Below, one piece after another: positions 1 through 5,211 of a stretch of DNA of 6,143 bases. The notes under the pieces were generated by a model. It saw only the letters and a program-made list of their open reading frames with translations, did no database searches and was not told the DNA's origin. Origin of the DNA: Candidatus Hecatellales archaeon (lineage in GTDB: Archaea > Thermoproteota > Bathyarchaeia > Hecatellales > Hecatellaceae); contig QMYD01000066.1 of NCBI GenBank assembly GCA_003662485.1, forward strand, positions 1-6,143. Direction: 5' to 3'. The position numbers and the translations under genes are program-made. Within the stretch, counting starts at the first letter, position 1. Every line of letters starts with the position of its first letter.

Positions 1-192
1 TATGTTTTCCTCCCAAGGGAGGCAGCCTACCCTCTAAACGTAACCCTCCAATACGGGTTCGACCTTCCAACCTACGTGGGCTTCACCCTAAGCCTCGCCA
101 CCCTTCTCCTCCTCATCCTCCACGCTCTTAAGAGTAGGCGTAGGCTTAGGAGGGCGGAGGTATTAGCAGAGCTTTACGAGCTCTCACCTTAA
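1..192 (+). CDS. C-terminal end of a membrane-anchored protein (partial, 5' end outside window)
   Basis: An open frame enters from the left edge and runs 63 codons to a TAA at 190-192. The fragment has a polar, beta-like stretch (about residues 9-22), one strongly hydrophobic segment (about 24-43, including LSLATLLLLIL), then a basic tail with KSRRRLRR and a short helix ending LYELSP. By the positive-inside rule this is a single C-terminal membrane anchor with the body of the protein outside and the tail in the cytoplasm. Codon use matches the genes downstream, which supports real coding. The fragment is too short to name a family; it could be a surface protein with a C-terminal anchor or the last helix of a multi-span protein. 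It ends 8 bases before the stop codon of the convergent minus-strand gene, so the two transcripts very likely overlap at their 3' ends. Confidence 0.7.
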   Translation, partial: YVFLPREAAYPLNVTLQYGFDLPTYVGFTLSLATLLLLILHALKSRRRLRRAEVLAELYELSP

Positions 193-200
193 CCCTCATT

Positions 201-509
201 TTAGCTGGTTTTAACCCGTTTAATCTCGAAGAGTACGGTGCCCCCTTTGGTGTGGGGTGGACCTGGATCGGGGCATTGAAGATAGCCGAGGTTTTCTTCT
301 CCGCTTAAGCCTAGTTCAAGCGTTGAATAGCCGTGGGCCAGTAGGGTTACCAGCGAAAGAAGGGCGGAGAAGGCGTGGAGGCAAATATTAGAGGACTCCC
401 CAGCCTTAACATAGAAATCCTCGACGACAATTCTGTCCCCAGGCTTGTAAAGCGGGCAGAAACCCCTAACCTCCTTAACCTCCACAACCAGCCTATAACC
501 CAAACCCAT
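201..509 (-). CDS. TIGR04076 family small three-cysteine protein, function unknown
   Basis: A 102-residue protein. Counted from the ATG at 507-509, it has the pattern I know for TIGR04076: an N-terminal strand YRLVVEVKEVRG, then FCP..KPGD (Cys18), ICLHAFSALLSL (Cys43), a glycine in a helical middle part, QCPDPGPP (Cys79), and a final strand VLFEIKRV. The family is about this size, is common in anaerobic bacteria and archaea, and has no established function; the spaced cysteines suggest metal binding or redox chemistry, which is inference. There is no signal peptide or membrane segment, so it should be cytoplasmic. The start is chosen because GGGAGGA lies just upstream on the minus strand. A GTG at 510-512 directly before the ATG is an alternative that adds one residue. 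The gene is divergent from livH and convergent with the partial gene on its other side, so it is probably transcribed alone. Confidence 0.8.
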   Translation of the reverse strand: MGLGYRLVVEVKEVRGFCPLYKPGDRIVVEDFYVKAGESSNICLHAFSALLSLVTLLAHGYSTLELGLSGEENLGYLQCPDPGPPHTKGGTVLFEIKRVKTS

Positions 510-543
510 CACTCCTCCCGCTACCCACTCATCAACTTAAAAG

Positions 544-574
544 AATTTTAAGGAAATTTTTAAGGAATTAATTC
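544..574 (-). promoter_or_regulatory. Candidate promoter of the TIGR04076 gene, with repeated A/T box and palindrome
   Basis: Upstream of the minus-strand gene lie two near-identical A/T boxes, AATTTTAAGGAA (544-555) and AATTTTTAAGGAA (555-567), read on the plus strand. On the minus strand each gives TTCCTTAAAA, resembling a BRE plus TATA element. A perfect 10-base palindrome, GAATTAATTC, abuts them at 565-574. A TATA box here would start transcription near 522-536, just ahead of the Shine-Dalgarno site at about 514-520. Which copy is the TATA box, and whether the palindrome is an operator, cannot be told from sequence. Confidence 0.4.
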
Positions 575-743
575 TAGATTAAAGTCCCTTCCAGCTTCCG
601 CTTTCCATTCTGAAGGATCTTTCTTCACCGTTCATTTCGGCGAGGCTGGCTTCGAGTTTTAGGTAGCATCGCTAAGAGACTTCGCAACTACTATATCAAG
701 CGGGTTTAAGGAGAAAACCTATACCGTCACGCCTACGAACCAT

Positions 744-763
744 ACGAAAGAAACCTTTAAAAC
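744..763 (+). promoter_or_regulatory. Candidate archaeal promoter (BRE/TATA) for livH
   Basis: A purine-rich BRE-like stretch, CGAAAGAAA (745-753), runs into the TATA-like box CCTTTAAAAC (754-763). This would place transcription start near 785 and give a leader of about 43 bases before the ATG at 828. The 12 bases AAACCTTTAAAA (751-762) match 11 of 12 positions of AAAACTTTAAAA (1777-1788) upstream of the binding-protein gene, which supports a functional element. Call made by eye. Confidence 0.45.
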
Positions 764-827
764 CATACTTCCCCAAAAATATTTTTGCTCTCAAAGTGGG
801 AGGTTTGGAAGAAGTCTGGGATGAAGC

Positions 828-1700
828 ATGGACCCTATGATTGCGGAATTTCTCAACAGGTTCATCCTAGTTTTAACCAATGGCTTCATATGGGCCTTAA
901 TTGTGGCTCTGGTAGCGCTTGGCTTATCCCTAATTTTCGGCCTAATGGAAATAGTGAATATTGCCCATGGAGACCTGTATATGTGGGGGGCGGTTCTAGC
1001 ATGGTATGGCGTAACCCTCACCGGTAATTTCTGGGTTGGAGTAATCCTAGCCATGGCCGTAATGGGAGGGGTGGGCATTGTCCTAGAGCGTGGGGCTCTG
1101 AGGCCAGTTGAGGGTATTCCAGCCTACACGGTGGTTGTAACCATTGGTATAGGATATATTCTGCAACAGGTGGCCTTAGCAACCTTTGGAGGCTCCCCCC
1201 AGAAAATGCCTGACCCCTTCCCCATCGTCATCGAGTTTTTGGGTGTGCGCTACCCGGGATACAGGGTTTTCGTGGCTGGGGTTTCCACCCTAGCCCTGCT
1301 TGGACTCTGGGTTTTCCTCTTTAAAACTTCCATTGGCTTGTGGATAAGGGCTTCCATGCAGGATAGGGAGATGGCGAATGCTATGGGAGTCTCCGTCAGC
1401 AAAGTGTATGCGGTTACCTTTGCGCTGGGAGCCATGCTGGCGGCCCTAGGGGGAGCCTTAGCCTCACCCATAGTCCAAGTCTTCTACCTCATGGGCTACG
1501 ACCTCCTCGTCCTAGCCTTCATCATCGTGATAGTTGGAGGCTTAGGAAGTCTTAAAGGAACCTTGGTGGCAGCCTTAATCGTATGCCCCCTTGAGAGCGT
1601 CATGACCTTGATAGTAACCCCAACGGAGGCCAGGGTTATCTCCTTCCTCTTCATGGCAGCCGTCTTACTGGTGAAGCCTAAAGGGCTGTTTGGAGCCTAG
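828..1700 (+). CDS. livH: Branched-chain amino acid ABC transporter permease LivH
   Basis: A 290-residue polytopic membrane protein, the usual length for LivH, one of two channel subunits of HAAT-type importers. Family hallmarks seen: LSLIFGLMEIVNIAHGDLY (33-51) after the first helix; the cytoplasmic coupling region around TSIGLWIRASMQDREMANAM (167-186) with the following GVSVSKVY, which contacts the ATPase; LAALGGALASP (204-214); VIVGGLGSLKG (234-244); and the C-terminal signature KPKGLFG (283-289). Hydrophobic segments are spread through the chain as expected for about eight helices. An in-frame TGA at 822-824 makes the ATG at 828 the first usable start, with GGGATGA just upstream as a modest ribosome site; residue Met4 is an alternative. 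It should pair with LivM and be energised by LivG and LivF encoded downstream. Substrate is not fixed by the permease; leucine/isoleucine/valine, other amino acids or amides are possible. Confidence 0.96.
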   Translation: MDPMIAEFLNRFILVLTNGFIWALIVALVALGLSLIFGLMEIVNIAHGDLYMWGAVLAWYGVTLTGNFWVGVILAMAVMGGVGIVLERGALRPVEGIPAYTVVVTIGIGYILQQVALATFGGSPQKMPDPFPIVIEFLGVRYPGYRVFVAGVSTLALLGLWVFLFKTSIGLWIRASMQDREMANAMGVSVSKVYAVTFALGAMLAALGGALASPIVQVFYLMGYDLLVLAFIIVIVGGLGSLKGTLVAALIVCPLESVMTLIVTPTEARVISFLFMAAVLLVKPKGLFGA

Positions 1701-1731
1701 AACGCATAGACCTAAGAGAGCCCTCCTTCTC

Positions 1732-1760
1732 AAAGCCGAAAGGCTTTACATAGAAGCCTT
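1732..1760 (+). other. Hairpin(s) in the livH to binding-protein intergenic gap
   Basis: Thirty-one bases after the livH stop is a 6-bp stem, AAAGCC (1732-1737) with GGCTTT (1742-1747), closed by GAAA, a GNRA-type tetraloop. An overlapping alternative stem pairs AAGGCTT (1740-1746) with AAGCCTT (1754-1760) across a 7-base loop, so the two exclude each other. No T-run follows at once, so this is more like an mRNA 3'-end stabiliser or processing site than a classical terminator. It sits upstream of the next promoter candidate. Confidence 0.4.
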
Positions 1761-1774
1761 AAACCTTAAATATT

Positions 1775-1790
1775 CAAAAACTTTAAAATT
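1775..1790 (+). promoter_or_regulatory. Candidate promoter for the substrate-binding protein gene
   Basis: A BRE-like CAAAAAC (1775-1781) followed by the TATA-like TTTAAAATT (1782-1790) would start transcription near 1811 and leave a leader of about 36 bases. The box nearly repeats the one before livH. An upstream CCTTAAATATTC (1764-1775) is a second possibility. A separate promoter would fit the common need for more binding protein than permease. Confidence 0.45.
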
Positions 1791-1846
1791 TGGTTTGAAA
1801 GGCTCCGAGGTTCTGGAAATAATTCCTGTTTGAGGGGGTAGGCGTA

Positions 1847-3268
1847 ATGGCGGAAAGTGAGCCTTCTCGTAGGACTGCTTTAAAGGTTGCTGTGGCGGCT
1901 GTTGTCTGCGGTGTGATTGCTGGGGTTGGAGGGTGGATTGCAGGTTCAAGCATGGCTCCTCCAAGAACCATCACAAAAACCGTTACGGGGCCGGGAGTAG
2001 CAAAGACCATTACAGAGACAGTTACGAAAACCGTTGCAGGACCGGGGGTAACGAAAACCGTTACAGAGACAGAAACAGTTACGAAAACGGTTACGGCAGG
2101 TCCGAAGCCTTCAGGTCCACCCATACGGATAGGCCACCTAGCCGACATGACTGGAGCACTAGCCGTCTACGGCTACTCAAACAACCTAATTCTCTCAAAG
2201 GCAATCGAATACATTAATGCACATGGAGGAATAAACGGCAGGCCAGTTGAGCTTGTAGTTGAAGACACCGAGACGAAGGTGGCTACGGGAACCTCGAAGA
2301 TGAGGAAGCTTATCGAGTACCATAAGGTAGACGTGGTAATAGGCTCCCAGCACTCCGGAATCAACATAGCATGCAACCCAATAGCTAAGGAGTTGAAAAC
2401 CCTCCACCTACCGATAGGTGAAGCCTATGCAACCACCGCCCAGAAGGGGAACAGATACGTGATCAGAATAAACAACAACGTGAGGGAGCAGGTTAAAGCT
2501 GGAATCGAGGATGCCATCAAATACGTGGCTAAGAAGTGGGTTACCATGGTTGTAGACTACGCCTGGGGATGGTCGAATGAGGAGGAGTTCCGCAGGTATG
2601 CTCCCCAGTATGGGGGTGAGGTTTTAAAGTCTATTAGGGTTCCCCTTGGAACCAAAGACTTCATGCCCTACATAGCCCAGATACCCAAGGAGGCTGAAGG
2701 AATCTTCTACGCCTTCTTCTTCGGAGACTTCTTAAGCCTGATACGAGACCTACACGCAGTACGCCCAGACCTCAAACAGTACTGTCCCATCTGCGCCCCA
2801 GAGGGAATCGATACGGAAACCCTTGGCGAGGCTTTTGAGGGAGCCTACGTGCTCTCATGGTTCCCAAGATACCTCTCCGAGTATGATACGCCGTTTAATA
2901 GGAAGTTCCGTGAAATCTGCGGAATCGACGAGAAGGGTAAGGAGGCTAAAACGGGTAAAATGCTTACTCTCTCCCACAGCTGGGCCCTCTGGGAGGCTGC
3001 CTTCACCCTCAAGCGGGCGATGGAGGAAATCGACTGGAAGAGCAAGGAGGACACACCCAAGCTGATCGAAGTCCTTGAGGATATGAGCTTCAAGGAGAGC
3101 CTCTTCCACGTGCAGGGTGAGAAATTCATTAGGGATGTGGACCACCAAGCCTTCATGCGCCACTTCCTCATGCACGTTGAAAACGGTAAGCTGAAGCTTG
3201 TGAAGATAATCCCGCTGGAGAAGTCCATATACAAGCCGGAAGTCGACTACACGAAGGAGAGCTTTTAA
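1847..3268 (+). CDS. livK: Surface-anchored substrate-binding protein of the branched-chain amino acid (HAAT) ABC transporter
   Basis: A 473-residue binding protein that captures the ligand outside the cell and delivers it to LivH/LivM. Residues 8-13 (SRRTALK begins at 7) resemble a twin-arginine motif, followed by a hydrophobic segment (about 14-33) with no clear lipobox: the one cysteine there, Cys21, lies mid-segment. An uncleaved N-terminal anchor or a Tat signal are both possible. Residues 41-84 form a Thr/Val-rich stalk of tandem repeats. From 93 the type I periplasmic-binding fold (Peripla_BP_6-like) begins: IRIGHLADMTGALAVYG, GGINGRPVELVVEDTET (127-143), VDVVIGSQHSG (161-171), TKDFMPYIAQI (269-279), DHQAFMRHF (432-440). 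The mature domain, about 380 residues, is normal size. Cys313 and Cys316 form CPIC. Start: ATG with GAGGGGG at 1832-1838, about 8 bases upstream. The ligand is inferred from neighbours; amides, urea or other amino acids are not excluded. Confidence 0.93.
   Translation: MAESEPSRRTALKVAVAAVVCGVIAGVGGWIAGSSMAPPRTITKTVTGPGVAKTITETVTKTVAGPGVTKTVTETETVTKTVTAGPKPSGPPIRIGHLADMTGALAVYGYSNNLILSKAIEYINAHGGINGRPVELVVEDTETKVATGTSKMRKLIEYHKVDVVIGSQHSGINIACNPIAKELKTLHLPIGEAYATTAQKGNRYVIRINNNVREQVKAGIEDAIKYVAKKWVTMVVDYAWGWSNEEEFRRYAPQYGGEVLKSIRVPLGTKDFMPYIAQIPKEAEGIFYAFFFGDFLSLIRDLHAVRPDLKQYCPICAPEGIDTETLGEAFEGAYVLSWFPRYLSEYDTPFNRKFREICGIDEKGKEAKTGKMLTLSHSWALWEAAFTLKRAMEEIDWKSKEDTPKLIEVLEDMSFKESLFHVQGEKFIRDVDHQAFMRHFLMHVENGKLKLVKIIPLEKSIYKPEVDYTKESF
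1976..2101 (+). repeat. In-frame tandem repeat encoding the Thr/Val-rich stalk of the binding protein
   Basis: Two full copies and one partial copy lie head to tail: 1976-2026 (51 bases), 2027-2083 (57 bases) and 2084-2101. They encode KTVTGPGVAKTITETVT, then KTVAGPGVTKTVTETETVT, then KTVTAGP. All copies are multiples of three, and copy 2 has an extra two-codon step (ET). The copies share many exact blocks such as TTACAGAGACAG and CAGTTACGAAAAC, so they probably arose by recent duplication. The product is a flexible spacer rich in threonine, likely to be O-glycosylated, between the membrane anchor and the ligand domain. Confidence 0.85.
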
Positions 3269-3280
3269 AAATCCTCCCCC

Positions 3281-3287
3281 TATTTTT
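3281..3287 (+). terminator. Possible T-rich terminator after the binding-protein gene
   Basis: Twelve bases past the stop codon is TATTTTT following a C-rich stretch (CCTCCCCC). Archaeal RNA polymerase can stop at short T-runs without a hairpin. The run is only five T long, so any stop here would be partial, allowing some read-through to livM. Confidence 0.3.
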
Positions 3288-3393
3288 GGCTGATGGCAAT
3301 GGCTTTAAGCGCTACCCGATTCGAGACCTCTACCCGCTTTGGTTAGTAGCCTTGTTCAGCTTTAACAGCAGCCCCAGCCACGCTTGGATTACT

Positions 3394-3404
3394 ATTTTTA
3401 TATC
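3394..3404 (+). promoter_or_regulatory. Candidate TATA box upstream of livM
   Basis: ATTTTTATATC (3394-3404) is the most TATA-like sequence in the 218-base gap and would start transcription near 3425, giving a leader of about 60 bases. The leader would open with the hairpin at 3427-3452. Unlike the boxes before livH and the binding-protein gene it lacks the CTTTAAAA core, so it may be controlled differently or be chance. Confidence 0.35.
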
Positions 3405-3426
3405 CGGACTTAATGAACATTTTATT

Positions 3427-3452
3427 GCCCTCGCACGGTATGAGCGGGGGGC
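3427..3452 (+). other. G/C-rich hairpin in the leader of livM
   Basis: GCCCTCGC (3427-3434) pairs with GCGGGGGGC (3444-3452) as GCCC/GGGC, one T-G wobble, a single bulged G and CGC/GCG, with a 9-base loop. It ends 23 bases before the Shine-Dalgarno region, so it would not directly mask the ribosome site. It may protect the 5' end, be a processing point between the binding-protein and livM messages, or be incidental. Confidence 0.35.
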
Positions 3453-3486
3453 TCTGGCACAAGAAATGTTCAAGTGAGGGGGAGCT

Positions 3487-4443
3487 TTGAAGCGTAGGTT
3501 TAAGCCCACGCTTAGCGGGTGCGTGCTAGCCATAGCCGTAATAGCTTTAGTGGTGATTGGCCCCCTGCTCCCAGCAGGCCTACGCTCACTTCTAATAGAC
3601 ATCATGATCTTCAGCATTTACGCTATGGCCTTCGACCTCTTATTCGGCTACTCAAACCAGTTTAGCTATGGTCAGGCAACCTTCTTCGGGCTTGGAGCCT
3701 ACGGCATACTACTCCCAGTCCTCCACTTCGGCGTGAATCTTTGGGTAGGCCTTCTTGCAGCCCTCATCCTCTGCGTCGTCTTCGGGCTGGGCTTAGGCTT
3801 CATCTCAGTACGCCTTGGAGGAGCCTACTTCGTCATCATAACCATCATATTCAACATGGTTTTCTACCTGCTGTCGTTGGACTGGACTTGGCTTACGGGT
3901 GGGGATGACGGATTAACCTTCACGGCTCCCCCAGTCGACCTAGGCCTAGGCCAGTTTTCCCTCTACAATCCCATTGTAAACTATTACTTCATTCTAGCAT
4001 TCCTCGTTGTCTCCTATATTGTTCTTAGGAGGCTGGTGGAGTCTCCTATAGGGAAGGTCTTGATAGCTATAAGGGAGAATGAGGATAGGGCAAGCCTCCT
4101 AGGCTACAACGTCTTCCGCTATAAGCTCCTAGCCTTCGTGGTTTCAGCCCTCTTCACAGGCCTGGCTGGAGCCTTATACGCCTTGAGAAACAGGTATGCC
4201 TCAGCCGACTACTTTAGCATAATCCTTTCAGGGGAGCCTATCGTCTGGACTATTGTAGGCGGTTCTGGAACCCTCATAGGCCCCATCATCGGAGTAGCCA
4301 TAATAAACCCGATAATCTACTATGTGGGGGTCTTCTGGAAGCACTACCTGATTATTATAGGTCTCCTCCTAATACTGATATTTAGAGTTTCACCCAAGGG
4401 AATTATGGGAGTAATAAGGAGTAAAATTATGGGAAGAGGTTAA
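3487..4443 (+). CDS. livM: Branched-chain amino acid ABC transporter permease LivM
   Basis: A 318-residue polytopic membrane protein, typical LivM length, and the partner channel subunit of LivH. Hallmarks: basic N-terminus MKRRFKP, first helix 11-30, a second hydrophobic region containing YAMAFDLLFGYSNQ (45-58), SYGQATFFGLGAY (60-72), VRLGGAYFVIITI (108-120), LTGGDDGL (136-143), the ATPase-coupling stretch SPIGKVLIAIRENEDRASLL (186-205) and its continuation GYNVFRYKLLAF, FTGLAGALYA (223-232), VGGSGTLIGPIIG (257-269), and the C-terminal PKGIMG (303-308). The start is a TTG: an in-frame TGA at 3475-3477 excludes anything further upstream, and GAGGGGGAG at 3476-3484 provides the ribosome site at short spacing. 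The stop codon is one base before the livG ATG, so translation of the two is probably coupled. No missing motif is seen. Confidence 0.96.
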   Translation: MKRRFKPTLSGCVLAIAVIALVVIGPLLPAGLRSLLIDIMIFSIYAMAFDLLFGYSNQFSYGQATFFGLGAYGILLPVLHFGVNLWVGLLAALILCVVFGLGLGFISVRLGGAYFVIITIIFNMVFYLLSLDWTWLTGGDDGLTFTAPPVDLGLGQFSLYNPIVNYYFILAFLVVSYIVLRRLVESPIGKVLIAIRENEDRASLLGYNVFRYKLLAFVVSALFTGLAGALYALRNRYASADYFSIILSGEPIVWTIVGGSGTLIGPIIGVAIINPIIYYVGVFWKHYLIIIGLLLILIFRVSPKGIMGVIRSKIMGRG

Positions 4444-4444
4444 G

Positions 4445-5200
4445 ATGGCGGAGAACAACATCATCCTTGAAACTAGAGGGTTAACTAAGAATTTTGGAGG
4501 CTTGGTTGCCCTAGACCACGTGGACTTCAAGCTTAGGGAGGGAGAACTCAGAGCCATCATAGGGCCTAACGGCGCTGGGAAAACAACCTTCCTAAACGTT
4601 TTAACGGGGAGGCTGCCTCCAACCTCTGGCAAGGTCTTCTTTAAGGGGGAGGATATAACAGGCCTACCCAGCTATAAGATAACCCGTAAGGGTATAGCGC
4701 TCTCCCTCCAGCTAGTTAACATCTTCCCAGAGCTAACGGTTTTTGAGAACGTGTGGGTAGGCGCTCAAATGCGGTTTAAGGCTTGCAGAAACCCCTTCAC
4801 CAAGGCTGAAAGCCTAACACCCATAAGAAGGTGGGTGGAGGAAATCTGTAGGAAGGTAGGCTTACATGATAAAATGGATGAGGTTGCCTCCAACCTCTCC
4901 CATGGAGACCAGAAACTGCTCGACATAGCCATAGCCCTAAGCACCGAGCCCACCCTGCTCCTACTAGATGAGCCCCTAGCCGGCCTAAGCCGCAAGGAAT
5001 TCGCTGAAATCACGGAGGTAATCAGAGAACTCTCAAAAACGAAAACCATAATTTTGATTGAGCATAATATCGACGCCGCGATGAAGCTGGCCCATAAAAT
5101 AACTGTTTTGGATAGGGGGAGAATCATAGCTGAGGGAGAACCGAGCGAAATAAGCGAGAACGCTAAGGTTCAAGAGGTTTACCTGGGGCGTAGACGTTGA
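4445..5200 (+). CDS. livG: Branched-chain amino acid ABC transporter ATP-binding protein LivG
   Basis: A 251-residue cytoplasmic ABC ATPase, the usual LivG size. All nucleotide-site elements are visible: Walker A GPNGAGKT (40-47), Q-loop Gln89 within SLQLVNIFPELTV, signature LSHGDQKLLDIAIAL (151-165), Walker B LLLLDEP (171-177) with catalytic Glu176, D-loop AGLS (179-182) and switch His207 in IEHNID. The signature reads LSHGD rather than LSGGQ, a known variation among LivG proteins and not a sign of loss of function. The N-terminal LTKNFGGLVALD and the insertion between Q-loop and signature (about 107-130) are LivG-like and distinguish it from LivF. It binds ATP jointly with LivF and couples hydrolysis to movement of LivH/LivM. 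Start: ATG preceded by GAGGTTAAG, one base after the livM stop. It ends 11 bases before the preferred livF ATG. Confidence 0.96.
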   Translation: MAENNIILETRGLTKNFGGLVALDHVDFKLREGELRAIIGPNGAGKTTFLNVLTGRLPPTSGKVFFKGEDITGLPSYKITRKGIALSLQLVNIFPELTVFENVWVGAQMRFKACRNPFTKAESLTPIRRWVEEICRKVGLHDKMDEVASNLSHGDQKLLDIAIALSTEPTLLLLDEPLAGLSRKEFAEITEVIRELSKTKTIILIEHNIDAAMKLAHKITVLDRGRIIAEGEPSEISENAKVQEVYLGRRR

Positions 5201-5211
5201 GGGGTGGAAGC

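Larger units (their letters stand above)
513..827. other. Intergenic region between divergent genes (TIGR04076 gene and livH)
   Basis: These 315 bases separate two divergently transcribed genes. The left end holds the A/T boxes and palindrome of the minus-strand promoter, and the right end holds the livH promoter candidate and leader. Between about 575 and 740 I see no convincing gene, RNA structure or long repeat. A third loose copy of the box, TTTAAGGAGAA, occurs at 705-715. The short open frames crossing 785-1078 are shadows of livH. Confidence 0.55.

Noticed and set aside
785..1078. Open frames on both strands overlapping the livH start
   Set aside because: They are shadows of livH, whose own frame carries clear family motifs over its full length.
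1976..2101. Spaced repeats that could suggest a CRISPR-like array or minisatellite
   Set aside because: The copies are contiguous, without unique spacers, in frame, and encode a plausible protein stalk.
1783..2148. A 121-codon minus-strand open frame rich in Val/Thr/Pro
   Set aside because: It is the antisense of the binding-protein stalk repeat; its repetitive look comes from the plus-strand repeats, and the plus frame continues into a recognisable ligand-binding domain.
2845..3234. Long minus-strand open frames inside the binding-protein gene
   Set aside because: Two overlapping antisense frames opposite a well-supported coding region; neither shows a motif or a ribosome site that would outweigh it.
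3286..3477. A 63-codon plus-strand open frame in the gap before livM
   Set aside because: It begins with TTG without a ribosome site, has no recognisable motif, spans the candidate TATA box and ends inside the livM ribosome site; more likely non-coding.
4895..4939. LSHGD in place of LSGGQ in LivG as a sign of a defective ATPase
   Set aside because: This signature variant occurs in normal LivG proteins, and all other catalytic residues are intact.
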